DNA from: Clonostachys chloroleuca
Taxonomy: Eukaryota; Ascomycota; Sordariomycetes; Hypocreales; Bionectriaceae
Assembly: GCA_037952775.1 (NCBI GenBank)
Contig: JBANAY010000003.1
Span: 7,316,001 to 7,380,000 of the forward strand
Direction: 5' to 3'
DNA: 64,000 nt
The notes under the pieces were generated by a model, which saw nothing but the letters and a program-made list of their open reading frames with translations, ran no database searches and was not told where the DNA came from. Made by a program: the position numbers and the translations under genes. Positions 49,190 through 59,986 of this stretch are shown here, piece after piece (within the stretch, counting starts at the first letter, position 1; every line of letters starts with the position of its first letter).

Positions 49190-52100
49190 TCAGGATTAGG
49201 AAACTGGTAATAATAAAAATTACAGGGATCTATATATATTTTATTCTGTAATTTTTAATATTTAAGAGATACTAAGTAATATACTAAATAAGAGTATTTT
49301 TTAATATTTGAATTTATAACTTTAACTAGCTATTCCGAACCTTTACAGAGGCCTTTCTTACCTAGCCTACCTGGGAAAGAGAGTAATTTTCAGAATAATA
49401 ATTATTACTATTATTTATATATATTCTCTACCTCTTATTATTAGAGGGCTCACTCGGAGCCTCTAAATTACTATATACCTTATCAGCCTCTTCTCCTTCA
49501 GACTTAATAGTATCCCTAGCTTTAATAGAGGGCTCTTACAGCTGCTTTTTAATAACCTGTATTTCCTCCTCTTTATTATTACTAATATTAGAGAGAGGCT
49601 GTATTAGTAGGAAGGTTTTAAGGTTTATCTTTAATAGCTACTCCTTTTTTATTAGTACAGCCTGCTTATATTTATATAATATAGGAGGCTTTTTAACTTA
49701 TATAAGCTCTTATATTATTATATAAAATTTAATAAATAATATAACTCTTTTCTCCTTGAATAACTAGCTATAGGTAGTATATTTATTAAATAATATACTG
49801 CTATTAAATTGCTTAGGTTCTAAGGTAATATAGGTAAATATATCTACTTTAGCCCTTAGAGGTTTTACCTAGTTTATATTAAATTATATAAGTGTTTAAT
49901 TAAAGCTATTAAGAGAGAAAAACCGGGAAATATAGCTATTGAGGAGTATATATCTATCGAGTTAGTTAGTATTAAGCTATAGGATTATAGGGATATTTAT
50001 ATTATTTAGGAATTATTAGCTAGGAGCTAAAGGCAGGGGAAGTAAGATAAACCTAGTAATATAGTCTTTATAGCCTTAAAGAAATAAAGCCTATTATTAA
50101 TATATCCCTCTGAATAAAGAGGCTTAATCTGTAATTATAAGCTAAGCAGACTTTAAAGAGGTAACTCTTCCTTAGAGGCTTATATTTAGATTATAGCCTC
50201 TCTTATATATTAGCTTAAGGCCTTAAGCTATTTATTATATAATAAAGTCGGTATTAATAATCTTAATAATAGTAATAACCTATTAAACTAAGAGATAGGT
50301 ATTTAATATAGAATAGTTAATCTAAGCCCTAATAAAGATAAGCCCCTCTGAGAAGAAGAACCTCTCTAAGATAAAGATAAGTGATTATTTAGCTACTACT
50401 GCAGAGTTATATTAGCTACTTTAAGATTGAAGGCCTCTAGCTAAAGCAGGTTATAGAAAGGGTAAGAATCTAAAAAGTTAAAATATTTATAAATCTCTGA
50501 GTATAGTACTTTTATCGGGTACTTTAAGTAGTAGCTTAGGATTAAGTTTATTATATAAGGATAAATAAGAGACTTACTAATTATAATATAGTAAGAAATA
50601 AGGAGTTAAGTAGCTATAATACTAGAGGAGGTATATTATTTTTATTATAAAAGGGGGAAATTATAAGTAGCTATAAGGCTAGCTATAATAAGGCTAGTAA
50701 ATAGATTACTATTATATATACCTATTATTATAAAACTCAGCCTATAATAACTACTCTAAATCTTATCTAAAAATATCAGGAGATATAGTATTTAATAGCT
50801 CTGAATCTACTTAATTTAGTATATAAATTTCAGGTTTATATTATTTAATATAGTATTATAAAAGTAGGTTAAAAATATAGTAAAATTATAGTAATATACA
50901 GCTTTATTATATAGCTATATTATATATAATATTAGGTTAAAGATCTATTATAATATATTAATATAATATATATAAATATTACTACTAATAATACTCCTGA
51001 ATAACTATACTATTTATAACCTAAAAAATATATAAGATATATTATTTTAAAGCTCTAAATCTTCTCTTTCTATATCTTAAATTTATTCTTAAATATCTTA
51101 AGGAATAGTATTACTAGAGAGGTTAGAGTCTATAGTATAGTTCTATTAAAGTAGGTACTTATATTCCTTTATACTACCCCTATAAATTAGTATAAGATCT
51201 AATACCAGCTATAGCCCTACTTTTATTATATATCTTAATAAGATTATATAGTAATAAGAACTCCCTAATAAATAGTTTTTTAGGATTATTTTATAGGTTA
51301 ATATAAGTATTAAATTCTATCTCTTCCAGCCTCTCTTAGTACTACTTTATTATAAATTCAGATAGAAGAGATTCTATATCTAAACCTATAAGAGGCTTAT
51401 ATATATTATTAATTAGCTACTAATCCGGAGCCTCCTTATTATTACTTAGAGGAATACTCTAATTAGGAGTATTTATTAAGTAATAGAGGTCCTAAGGGAT
51501 ACTGAATATAATATAAGGGTAATTCTTCTGATTTTAAATATAATAGCTATTCTATAGTATTATAAACTAGGCTAATTTATTCTGAATTAGAGGATTATAG
51601 ATAGTATATAGGGCTATTTAGTCTATCTTATTATTCTCCCTGAAAATTATATATCTAACTAGTTTATTAAAGAATATAATCTAGTGATCTATAGTACCCT
51701 ACTAAAGCTATTACTACTAAGATTTAATTCTAATATTCCTCTTACTAGGGCTATATATATAGCAGTTACTTAAGTAATCTCCTTAAGAGTAATAATATTT
51801 AATTCTATTACTATTAATAAATTTAAGCTTCCTAGACCTAATCTTTATAAGGGTAGCTTAGACTACTACCTATAAAGAGGTCTTAGTATTATAATCAGAA
51901 CAGGTAAAAAAAAACTATATCTATAGATACCTAATAGTCTTAAGAAACTACTTTAATATACTTATTAAAGTTATTACTAATTAGCTAATATAGAATTAAA
52001 TTATATACTTTAAGTATATATTAATATAAGTATATATTTAAAATCTGAATTTCTTTAACTTCTTATAGCTATTAAGAGACTATATAAAGTTAGGCCCTAG

Positions 52101-52540
52101 TATACAGAAGTTATAGTAATATCTGAGTTATATATTATATCGGCCTATAACTTCCTTAGGGAAAATAGCTAAATAAGCAGAATAAAGCTGGTATTATAAT
52201 ATAAGAACCTTACCTTACTAATATATATAGGTATAAAGAAACCCTCTTCTAAGGCCTAGGATTATACTAGTTTTTTTAAGGTTATCTTAAAGGAATTCTA
52301 ATATATATTAGAGGCTAACTAGCTGCTCCTCCTTTATCTTAAGCTGATATATTAGGTACTCTTAGAAGTAGACTTTCTAAATAAGAAAAGGATATATAAT
52401 AAAGCCTTCTCTTTAGAAATTATAAAGGAGGGCTTAATTAGAGTATCTGAAAGTATAAAACAGATACTTAAGGTATTTAATAAGCTTATCTATAACTACT
52501 AGAGTATAGTATTATATATCTAATTACTGTTGAATTGAGA
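49190..52540. repeat. RIP-like TA-rich tract inside the transposon
   Basis: More than 3.3 kb consists almost only of TA-rich words such as TATTA, TAAG and CTAG. Sense codons are largely replaced by TAA/TAG in all six frames, and no frame is open for any meaningful length. This contrasts sharply with the rest of the window. Confidence 0.85.
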
Positions 52541-52544
52541 GACT

Positions 52545-52770
52545 ATAGCCACTATAAGTTAGTGACCGTATCGCTATAAGTTAGCGGTTGCAACCACTAA
52601 CCTCTAGCGGTCGCAACCACTAACTGTTAGCGATCGCTATCCCCTGTAACAGCTAGCCAATAGCGATTGAGACCGCTATCCGATAGCGACTACGATCACG
52701 AGCCAATAGCGGTTGCAGCCACTGTGGGTCAGTGGCTACAGGCCGCTATGACCGCTACGGCTTAGCAGGC
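52545..52770. repeat. Cluster of short palindromic repeats
   Basis: About eight imperfect palindromes of 15-18 bp are spaced about 25-30 bp apart, for example CACTATAAGTTAGTG, CGCTATAAGTTAGCG, AGCGGTTGCAACCACT and AGCGATCGCT. Related words recur at 53301-53314 (TCGCTATAAGTTAG). The location near one element end resembles subterminal transposase-binding repeats. Confidence 0.7.
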
Positions 52771-53560
52771 TCCAGTTCCTCTTTAGGGCTAGGAGCGTCA
52801 GCAGCGTTATTTATAGGTTATTAGGCTATATTAGCCTAAATAAGGGTCTAGAAAATTCAGGAAAAAATCTGAGTAACTTCTAGTAGCCTAACCTATACCC
52901 AAGCTACCCTATAACCAACCTACCCTAGACTAGACCTTAGATCTTAGATATCTCTTTCAGCTTTAAAGATAAGATATCTAATATCTATACTTAACTGATC
53001 AGCTTAACTAGCTCTTTCAGATAAAAGTGGGTCTTAAAAAGGTTATATATATCTATCTTATGGTTTGGTAGTTGTAAGTCGATTTTTTAGATTTCCTATA
53101 GTAATGAATTTTGCGGAAAATCAAAAGTGGCCCGGGAAGCTGCTGTAGCGGGTTTTAGAGTAGTTTTTAGTCGGTAGACCTATGAGAGAAATTGGTATAT
53201 TTTTCCGGTTCCTCTCACCAAAATAAGATCCTTTTGCGCTATAAAATGCACTATAAACCGACTTTCTAGTGTGAAGTTTGACTAAGTTATAGAGGAGTGT
53301 TCGCTATAAGTTAGAAGCTAAAATTTCCACTGCTGCTAGTTATAGCGGTCTCAAGGCCTAATACACCTTGTAGGCCACTGTAATTTCAATAATTACTACT
53401 CTTAAAGCTAGCTGTAGAATATATATATTAATACTATTAGAAGATACTATTACTAAAGGCAGTTATTAATATCAGTATAAATAGCTTTAATTATATTACC
53501 TTAAAGATATCGCTCTGATATCTCTTTATAGTAAGAAGTTAGATCAGCTCTTAGGTCTGA

Positions 53561-53584
53561 CTGGTTAAGCCTAAGTTTAACCAG
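53561..53584. repeat. Perfect hairpin near the right transposon end
   Basis: CTGGTTAA at 53561-53568 pairs with TTAACCAG at 53577-53584 across an 8-base loop. It lies in the unmutated right end of the element. Function unknown. Confidence 0.6.
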
Positions 53585-53810
53585 GTGATGATCAAGCGTA
53601 CAGATCGCAATTAGGCTACTACTATTAGCAACGATTAATTCATTTAGGGAAAAAAGTATCTGGTACCTGGTCCGATAGAGATTGAATTGGTGGAAAATAA
53701 AATTCGAATATCTTATAAGATTATTACGTTGTCGCATATTGAAGATAAGGCTCTAATTGCGATATATTGTTATGAGCGCTTTACAGGTAATATGAGGGGG
53801 TTGTGGAGCC

Positions 53811-53852
53811 GAAATGGCAATATTGCAGTGTTTTTTGCTGCATACCCCCCTA
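53811..53852 (-). repeat. Right terminal inverted repeat
   Basis: Read on the minus strand it starts TAGGGGGGTATGCAGC and preserves the unmutated bases at the five positions that differ from the left end. Confidence 0.85.
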
Positions 53853-54428
53853 CAAGGGGCTGCAAGCTGCAAACAATCCCCATTAGCCTTGGCGCTTGGG
53901 ATCATTTCCCGACCACAGAACACGGCTGCGGCAACGCGACGATCGTGTTGGCCTGTGCTCCCGGCGCAGTCTCGGGCGTGGCTTGTCTGAGGCTCGAGTC
54001 TAGGCCCCGCGAGAGATTATCGGCTTTGTCGAGCATCAATGGCGGGATGCAGCATTACTTTCAGGTCGCGCTTGATATGATGCTAGCGCATTGCTGGCTT
54101 GATGCTCGTCGAGTGGGCGCTTGGTGAAGCCCTCGCGAGTGACGGCAGTTACGGTAAGATGGCCAGCCTTTTTCTCGCTGCCATTTGAACTCTGTGCTAC
54201 AGATCAATCAAGCCTAGGGTAGTGATCAAAGATAAATATTCGTGAACCAAGTTTAACATGATGCATTATCATAAGTCCATCCATCTTGTCCCTGTTCCCT
54301 ACTCCTCCTCCGACACGCGTCAAGTTTTGATCCCGTTCGCGTCGCATCGCCTTATCCTGCAGCAGATATTGGCAACAATCACCATTCTACCATGAGAATC
54401 GACGGCCCATTCAATCAACTACTTATCC
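53853..54428. other. Flank between transposon and oxygenase gene
   Basis: 0.58 kb, moderately GC-rich. No gene seen. Confidence 0.5.
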
Positions 54429-55573
54429 TTAATATGTTCTCAAGAGTTTCAGCTGGTTGTACTGCCACGCTGTGATGTTATCATATTTGGCCACCTCGCC
54501 CTCCTTCAAGAACTCAGGCAGAGGCCCTACGGTCTGGGTCCTGTTCGGCTTCGCAAAGTACGCAACAGAATACCTGTCCGGAATCCAGTCGCCCGCGCCC
54601 GGCGGGAGGAGCACGCGGTGGCTCGTCGACCGCAGCCGCTCGTTGGTCCAGCGCTGCAGGCAGTCCCCGATGTTGATGATGATCTCGTTCGGGTCCTCGG
54701 CTAGCACGGGGAGGTATCGCCCCGTGTTGGCCTGGTCCTCGACCTCGAGGCCGCCGACCGAGTCCTGGAAGAGCAGGGTGACGGTGCCGAAGTCGGTGTG
54801 CTCCGAGATGCGCATGGCTCCCTTGCGAAGGGCCGAGACGTCTGTGGCCGGGTAGTGGTTGATGCGTAGCTCCGACGTGTTGACGCGGCAGAGGTCCTGG
54901 AGGAAGGCCGGGCGGAGGTCCATGCCCGCCTCGATGGCGCGGAGGATATTGAGGTGGACCTCGTGGCAGGAGTCGTAGAAGGTCTCCATGAACTGCCGGA
55001 AGCCGGGGAGGTCCTGCTCGTCGGGCCACCTGTTGGGGTACAGGTCGTCCTCCTTGGGGCCCTGATCGAACGATTCCTGTCGTTGGTCCGTGTTAGCGGT
55101 CGCCTCTTTCAAAGTATGACTTGAGTGCGGATGAGCGGACCTTGATATCCATGACCTCCATGGCATCACGGGTGCCCTTCTCGTAGTCCTTCACCATGGA
55201 GAGCTTTTCCTGCCCGACATAGCTGTAGCCACGATGTGGGTTGGCCTCGGCTGGATGAGCAGCTTTGCTCTTCTGCTCGGAAGGGAGTGAAAAGAATTGT
55301 TGGTTCTGCATGCAGTTCGCACGTCAGCTACAGAATATACAGCTACCGACATTCCACGATGTCGGTTCAATGGAATAAAGGGTGGTCTCTACTTACCCAG
55401 TGAAACACGCCACGGATCTGATCTGGGGGGATGCCGTGGTTGATGAGCTTCACGAAGCCCACTTGGCTCAAGTCGTGTACAAACTCGCGGCAGAAATCAC
55501 TCTTCTCAGTGGGATTGCCAGAGAGGAACCTGGAAAAGTCCAGTTGACGCACAAGACGCACTTGATCTGCCAT
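54429..55573 (-). CDS. 2-oxoglutarate/Fe(II)-dependent oxygenase (isopenicillin-N-synthase-like)
   Basis: Three exons (55573-55397, 55305-55141, 55076-54429) join in frame to 329 residues, the usual size. The N-terminal DIOX_N region reads GFVKLINHGIPPDQIRGVF and FFSLPSEQKSKAAHP. The catalytic core has the iron motif HxD in RISEHTDFGTVTLLFQDSVG, the distal His in SHRVLLPPG and the 2-oxoglutarate-binding Arg-x-Ser in RYSVAYFAKPN. All three iron ligands and the Arg are present, so it should be active. Such enzymes hydroxylate or desaturate small molecules, often in secondary metabolism, but no cluster partners are visible here. Intact despite the adjacent transposon. Confidence 0.92.
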
Positions 55574-57177
55574 TATGCTGTGGCGAAGAGTCCTGCTAGC
55601 TTCTTTCTGCTATGGTTTTCTATCCTAGCGAGGGAGGTCTGTGATGGTGCGCGTTGGGGAGGTTCCAGGAATGTCAGATCAATCGAGAGGTCTCTTTCGA
55701 GCGAGCTTGATAGAAGACTAGAGGGGAGTACGGCACAATTTATATCTATGTGGTACCTACGAGGGATGTTTAGTGAGGTGGCTGCATATTATCCCAGTTG
55801 GCAATGGATGCATGAGAGAGGAGATCACCACACGATTGCGAGCATCCACCGGCCGCCCACGCTTCTTACAGAGGTCGCCAAGATTCCCATTAATACGAGT
55901 CCATTCGGCCCTCATCACCTCTGGGATGTACGATATCTGGAGCTGCAGGAGACATGATGGATATACTTTGACCCGATGGCGTGTAAGCTTGCCGGGAGTC
56001 GGTGCAATTTTCGGTCACCTGTCTTATGCTTTCTTGCATGAGACTAAAAGGTAAAACGACCAGCTTGGCAGCAAGTGACAGCGCGTGAGGCGCGCTCTGC
56101 TCTCGGAGGGCGCATTCTCTTCACTTTACCGGAAGCAGCACATGAAGATGGATAATGAATGCGCGACGTCATGCTGGCGCCTGAGAAATTGCGCCCTGAG
56201 GGGTCCTGTCTTGGCCAAGGGGGCTCGGATATTCTCCTACCTGCATCAGTCCCGAAGTAGGCCATTTCACGCCATGCTGGCATCGCTAAGAGAGATGAAG
56301 TGCCCGGATACCGAACATCGGAGGCCCAGGCTAGATGAGAATGGGCCAGTAGTACAGCATGCAGGGATATCTCAGCCAGCCTCCGGATCACCACTCTTTC
56401 CCCTCCTCAACCTCTTTGGGCGATAGGCAGATGCTGCGGAGGGCTTCTTTTGCACAATGTGCGTCGATATAGCTTCACCTGAGGGGTTTTATCCTGTTTG
56501 GTGGGTGAGAAATGACAGAAGGGACACCGCAATGGCCGTTGAGTGAGACACTCCTAGAATGAGTTGGCGTCGAGCCCGATCATTATTCTGCCTTGAAACT
56601 TTTCTTAAAATGGAAGATAACGGTGTTCTTCATGTGCAAAATATTGCCATCAACAAACGGAATATGCATGTCTCATGTCAAAAGCTCGCCAGTGGCTGCA
56701 ATAGAGGCCAGCCCCTCCCCTCTCACCGCACTTTTTCAGCGCTGATGCAACCCAACATGAGAGCCAAGCCTCGATCATTAGCATTTCTTCCTTGCATTCG
56801 TGATATTTCCTCCCCCTCCCATCCTGAAGGGGCGCCTTAGAGAGCGACTTCGTCCTGGAAAGACGTCCGCCTGAGCACGTATTTTCGTCAACTCGGGCCA
56901 ACGTAGCACCCGTATGATTGACAGGAGAGGGATTATCCGAGGGCTAATGTCTTGAGATGACCTTCCACGCCTCTCGCGCTTGTATTGTGTCAGCATCCAG
57001 TATGTCTTCTTGGGTCGGACACTGGGTCGGTACGTAAGCTCTGCATTGGCTGCACACATGTGAACTGATCTACAACCGATCTTCCCCGGCTCCTCTTCCA
57101 TCCACGCGCTGGGACCCAATGGCGGTGGTGCGTCGTCGCTATTCGGAGCGTTCTGCATCCCTTTGCTCCGCGCACTC
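55574..57177. other. Intergenic, nothing recognised
   Basis: 1.6 kb between the oxygenase and the A/B-barrel gene. Short frames on both strands show no family features and were not accepted. Confidence 0.5.
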
Positions 57178-57846
57178 TCAGTATACACCATTGTCAAAGT
57201 CGACCACGAGGGCCTTGTCCACTAAGCTGGCAATGCTCTCCTTGAAGGCCTGGTGGGCAGGGTCCGAGTTGACGTAGTAATCGCGATCCTTGGCCGAGTG
57301 GAATTGCACGACGAATCCGTGTGTGAAGCCGTCCTGCGTCGCCGGGCAGCATCAGTACAATTGTACAAGCGGATGAAGGAGCATAGATTGTAAGCAGGGG
57401 TCGGGTCGGAAGTGCATCGCGATGGATCACAGCGTATGCATGCGCGAACTCACCTGTAGACCTTCGGGGGAATTGTCTTGGCCGCCGCGCATTGATACGA
57501 TGTACGGCTTCTTCTTGCCTGGGAGAATGCAATCGTCCTTTAGTTTTAGGAAACGAGCGCAGGCCTGGAAATGGGCAGAAAGATTCCCTGCATTAGCTGG
57601 TCGGTCGGGTGGATTGTCATGGCTGCGTCGCGTGGCGGAATCAATTGACTGGTGTTTGCTCACCGCTTTAACATCCTCGGCGCTTGCTTTCGCGCTGAAC
57701 TTGAATAGTACTGTATGCGTCAGAACAGCAAGGGGAACATTGTCTGCACGCGGGAGGCTGTTGGGCACAAGGGTGATGGCCATGAGGAGGGCCGTGATGA
57801 CGATGAGCAGAAGGGCTGCCACGGGCTGCGCTCGGAATTTGATCAT
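57178..57846 (-). CDS. Stress-responsive A/B-barrel (Dabb) protein with N-terminal membrane anchor
   Basis: Three exons (57846-57664, 57564-57454, 57333-57178) give 149 residues. The first 30 residues are hydrophobic (VAALLLIVITALLMAITLV), acting as a signal anchor or signal peptide. The Dabb domain follows: LTHTVLFKFSAKASAEDVKA, CARFLKLKDDCILPGKKKPY, MRGGQDNSPEGLQ, DGFTHGFVVQFHSAKDRDYY, SDPAHQAFKESIASLVDKAL and VVDFDNGVY. The His in HTVLFKF and the closing VVDF are characteristic. Fungal members are about 110 residues without the anchor, so the membrane segment is an addition. The function is usually a dimeric small-molecule binder or cyclase. Confidence 0.88.
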
Positions 57847-58430
57847 TGTGAGATAACTGGGCAAACCCCCCAAGAGGATGCCTGCACCTGGGCTTATGAT
57901 ATAGACAGAGCCAGAGGTTACGGTTGAGATTGGGACAATATGATTGAGAACTGGATTGTTGTGCTCTGCGTTCAAAAGTTTCCCTCCGCCCCCTGCCGTG
58001 ATGGACTTCGGCTGAGTCGGATGCAGAGGTGTAGGGTAGCCACTTTGAGACTACCTTCGTGATGAGTTTGTCTTGCAAGTCAGTTGCTTCAAGCTGTTTT
58101 TTAAATTGCTTGCCATTAGTTGTTCTTATATTCCGGCCTCTACTCCATTTATGAAATCTATTTATCGTTTCTAGAAGGATAACACATTAGAGTTACATCC
58201 TGAGCTCCCAATTTCTAGGTCATATATCTTCACCAGGCTGAATTCTAACCTGTCGATATTTATCTGGTGCGCTAACTTCCGAGCAATTTTCGGCGAATTA
58301 CATCAGTTTTTCTTTGAGCCGCGAGTATCCTTGAAATTCAAGAGGATAAACTCTTTCCTAAAATGCCGGGCGAGTGACGAGATAGGGCTCTTCGCGAATA
58401 GATACACAGGCTGTTTGATGTTCATCTTTC
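57847..58430. other. Intergenic, nothing recognised
   Basis: 0.58 kb, with no gene seen. Confidence 0.5.
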
Positions 58431-59300
58431 TCATTGCGAAATAGAGTGGCTTGGACCCAAGAAGTGATTTGTTCCTTGGGTCAAAACTTGTGTTTCAAAA
58501 GCAACTTGGCCACTTCGTCCTGGTTCTTGCCTATGGCAGCACTCAGGGCACACCATCCTGAGCCAAATCATGTCGCAACGTTAGCCCTAGAACCAAGGAG
58601 CAGCTTGACGATGAATATGTGGCCTTCATCTGCACTTGTAGCGAGGGCGACTCGTCTATGCTGACTATTTGTTTCGAGATTGGCTCCCCTATCAATTAAC
58701 AACTTGGCGATCTGGGTATTTCCCATGCAAGCAGCTATTGTAAGAAGCGTTCAGGCTATGAGTAAATTGACCATCTCTTGATGTCTATAATTGGCGGCGA
58801 GATAGAGAAGGATGGCGTGACACTTTTTTGCAGTAAGAAGTTGCGCACCACCCTTTGTCAGAAACCTTGCCAGTGCCAGGTGTCCCTTCTCAGGAGCCAG
58901 TTTGCCCCTTGCCGAAGCATAAGCATGGCTATTTCGTCAAGGTTGCTGGCACTGGCTGAGTATAATGCGGCACAGCCGCACTAATTTTTTGAATCCATTA
59001 TGCTCCTTTCTCCATCGAGAATTTGACAAGGAGAGAGTGCCTAGATCTTGCTGTTGGAATCATTGGAATTGACCCATTTGAAGTTGTGACTTCTAAGTTG
59101 GTTCCATTATCTATTAATATTTTGTATATTTCAAGGTGACCCTGCTGTGATGCAACGTGTAGCACCGTTGATATTGCATGGGTTCGAGTTTCTACCTCAT
59201 CATCATTGTTGAGGAATAATTAGACATGGCCCAAGTAGTCGTGTCTCGTAGACAATTGAAGTAAAGATGGTTCTAATGGGATCCGGCACACTGGAGGTGC
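58430..59300 (-). pseudogene. Ankyrin-repeat gene, decayed
   Basis: Reading the minus strand, several ankyrin repeats are obvious: LHVASQQGHLEIYKILIDNG, AALYSASASNLDEIAMLMLR, TLLTIAACMGNTQIAKLLID, SADEGHIFIVKLLLGSRANV and LSAAIGKNQDEVAKLLLKHK. They lie in more than one frame and are cut by stops, for example a TGA directly after RANVAT. No start, N-terminal effector domain or continuous frame survives. The original gene likely had at least five repeats. Ankyrin arrays mediate protein binding; nothing more can be said. Confidence 0.75.
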
Positions 59301-59662
59301 ATACCCAAAAGCGAGTTAGCGAGAGATGAGGGCCACCGATATGGATCGCCAAGGAATATCCCGGCAAAATGACAAGGGCCCTTCACACCAACCACAATCC
59401 TTCTGGGACGTCTGCCTAGCGAGCCTGTTCATTAAATACGGGACTTTGGGACCATTTCTCTTCTCCTAATCATTTTTTGAATTTTATTCATGCAAATACT
59501 CAGATAAATTACCCTTTTGACGATTGAGTTTCCATATCAGTTCGCTCTTCTCTTTCGTGCTTGTGGAACGAACGGCTCATAGCCCCTTCACACGGCGACC
59601 AGCTTTTTGATATTCTTTGTCTCTCTCACCACATTTTAACCCCGGTTCGTTTAATTTGAGAG
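59301..59662. other. Intergenic, nothing recognised
   Basis: 0.36 kb upstream of the small possible membrane protein. No separate feature seen. Confidence 0.5.
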
Positions 59663-59986
59663 ATGGCTCCTGGAAACAGACCAATGAGACATTTTGAATT
59701 GAAGGCAAAGAAAAAGCCGTTAAGCCTAGCCGAGCTCAACCCTGAGCGAAGAGCACGGTCGCAGAACAATGACAACGAGCCTGGGGAGACGGCTGAGGCT
59801 GGCAACGACAACGATGATTCGAGGCTATACAGCGAGTGGACTCGTGCATACGAGAATCAGCAAACAAAGTACATAGATGCGGCAAATAAAATGCTGCGTG
59901 ACCGATGGCTTTTGGTTGTCGTGGTGGTCCTCATCTTGGGATGGCCTTTTTTTCAGAACAAAGGAGAGTTACTTGCATTTTTCTAA
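59663..59986 (+). CDS. Possible small tail-anchored membrane protein, 107 aa
   Basis: A single open frame starts MAPGNRPMRHFELKAKKKP. It has a basic N-terminus, an acidic Asn/Asp/Glu-rich middle and one strong hydrophobic segment near the C-terminus (WLLVVVVVLILGWPFF). The N-in, tail-anchor layout is sensible for an organelle or ER membrane protein. I recognise no family. The start context (gagagATGgct) is acceptable, and a pyrimidine-rich leader lies upstream. Confidence 0.5.
   Translation: MAPGNRPMRHFELKAKKKPLSLAELNPERRARSQNNDNEPGETAEAGNDNDDSRLYSEWTRAYENQQTKYIDAANKMLRDRWLLVVVVVLILGWPFFQNKGELLAFF

Larger units (their letters stand above)
49131..53852. mobile_element. TIR DNA transposon, RIP-degraded, 4.72 kb
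   Basis: Both ends carry an inverted repeat beginning TAGGGGGGTAT and running 42 bases. 37 of 42 positions match. CAAGG directly flanks both ends (49126-49130 and 53853-53857) and may be a 5-bp target duplication. If TA is counted as target, the repeat starts GGGGGGTAT, as in Tc1/mariner-Fot1/Pogo elements. TAGGG also fits the hAT end rule (YARNG). The interior from about 49.2 to 52.5 kb is extreme TA-rich DNA with no long frame, as RIP leaves. No transposase could be read, so the superfamily is open. The length suggests either a large element or a nested insertion. Confidence 0.8.

Noticed and set aside
52545..52770. CRISPR-like array reading of the palindrome cluster
   Set aside because: Units are imperfect, spacers are only a few bases, and the genome is fungal.
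53501..53737. 78-codon minus-strand frame near the transposon right end, considered as a transposase start
   Set aside because: No transposase motif can be recognised, and nothing continues it into the RIPed interior.
53687..54127. 146-codon plus-strand frame across the right transposon end
   Set aside because: It crosses the inverted repeat and the flanking DNA, so it is a chance fusion of element and host sequence.
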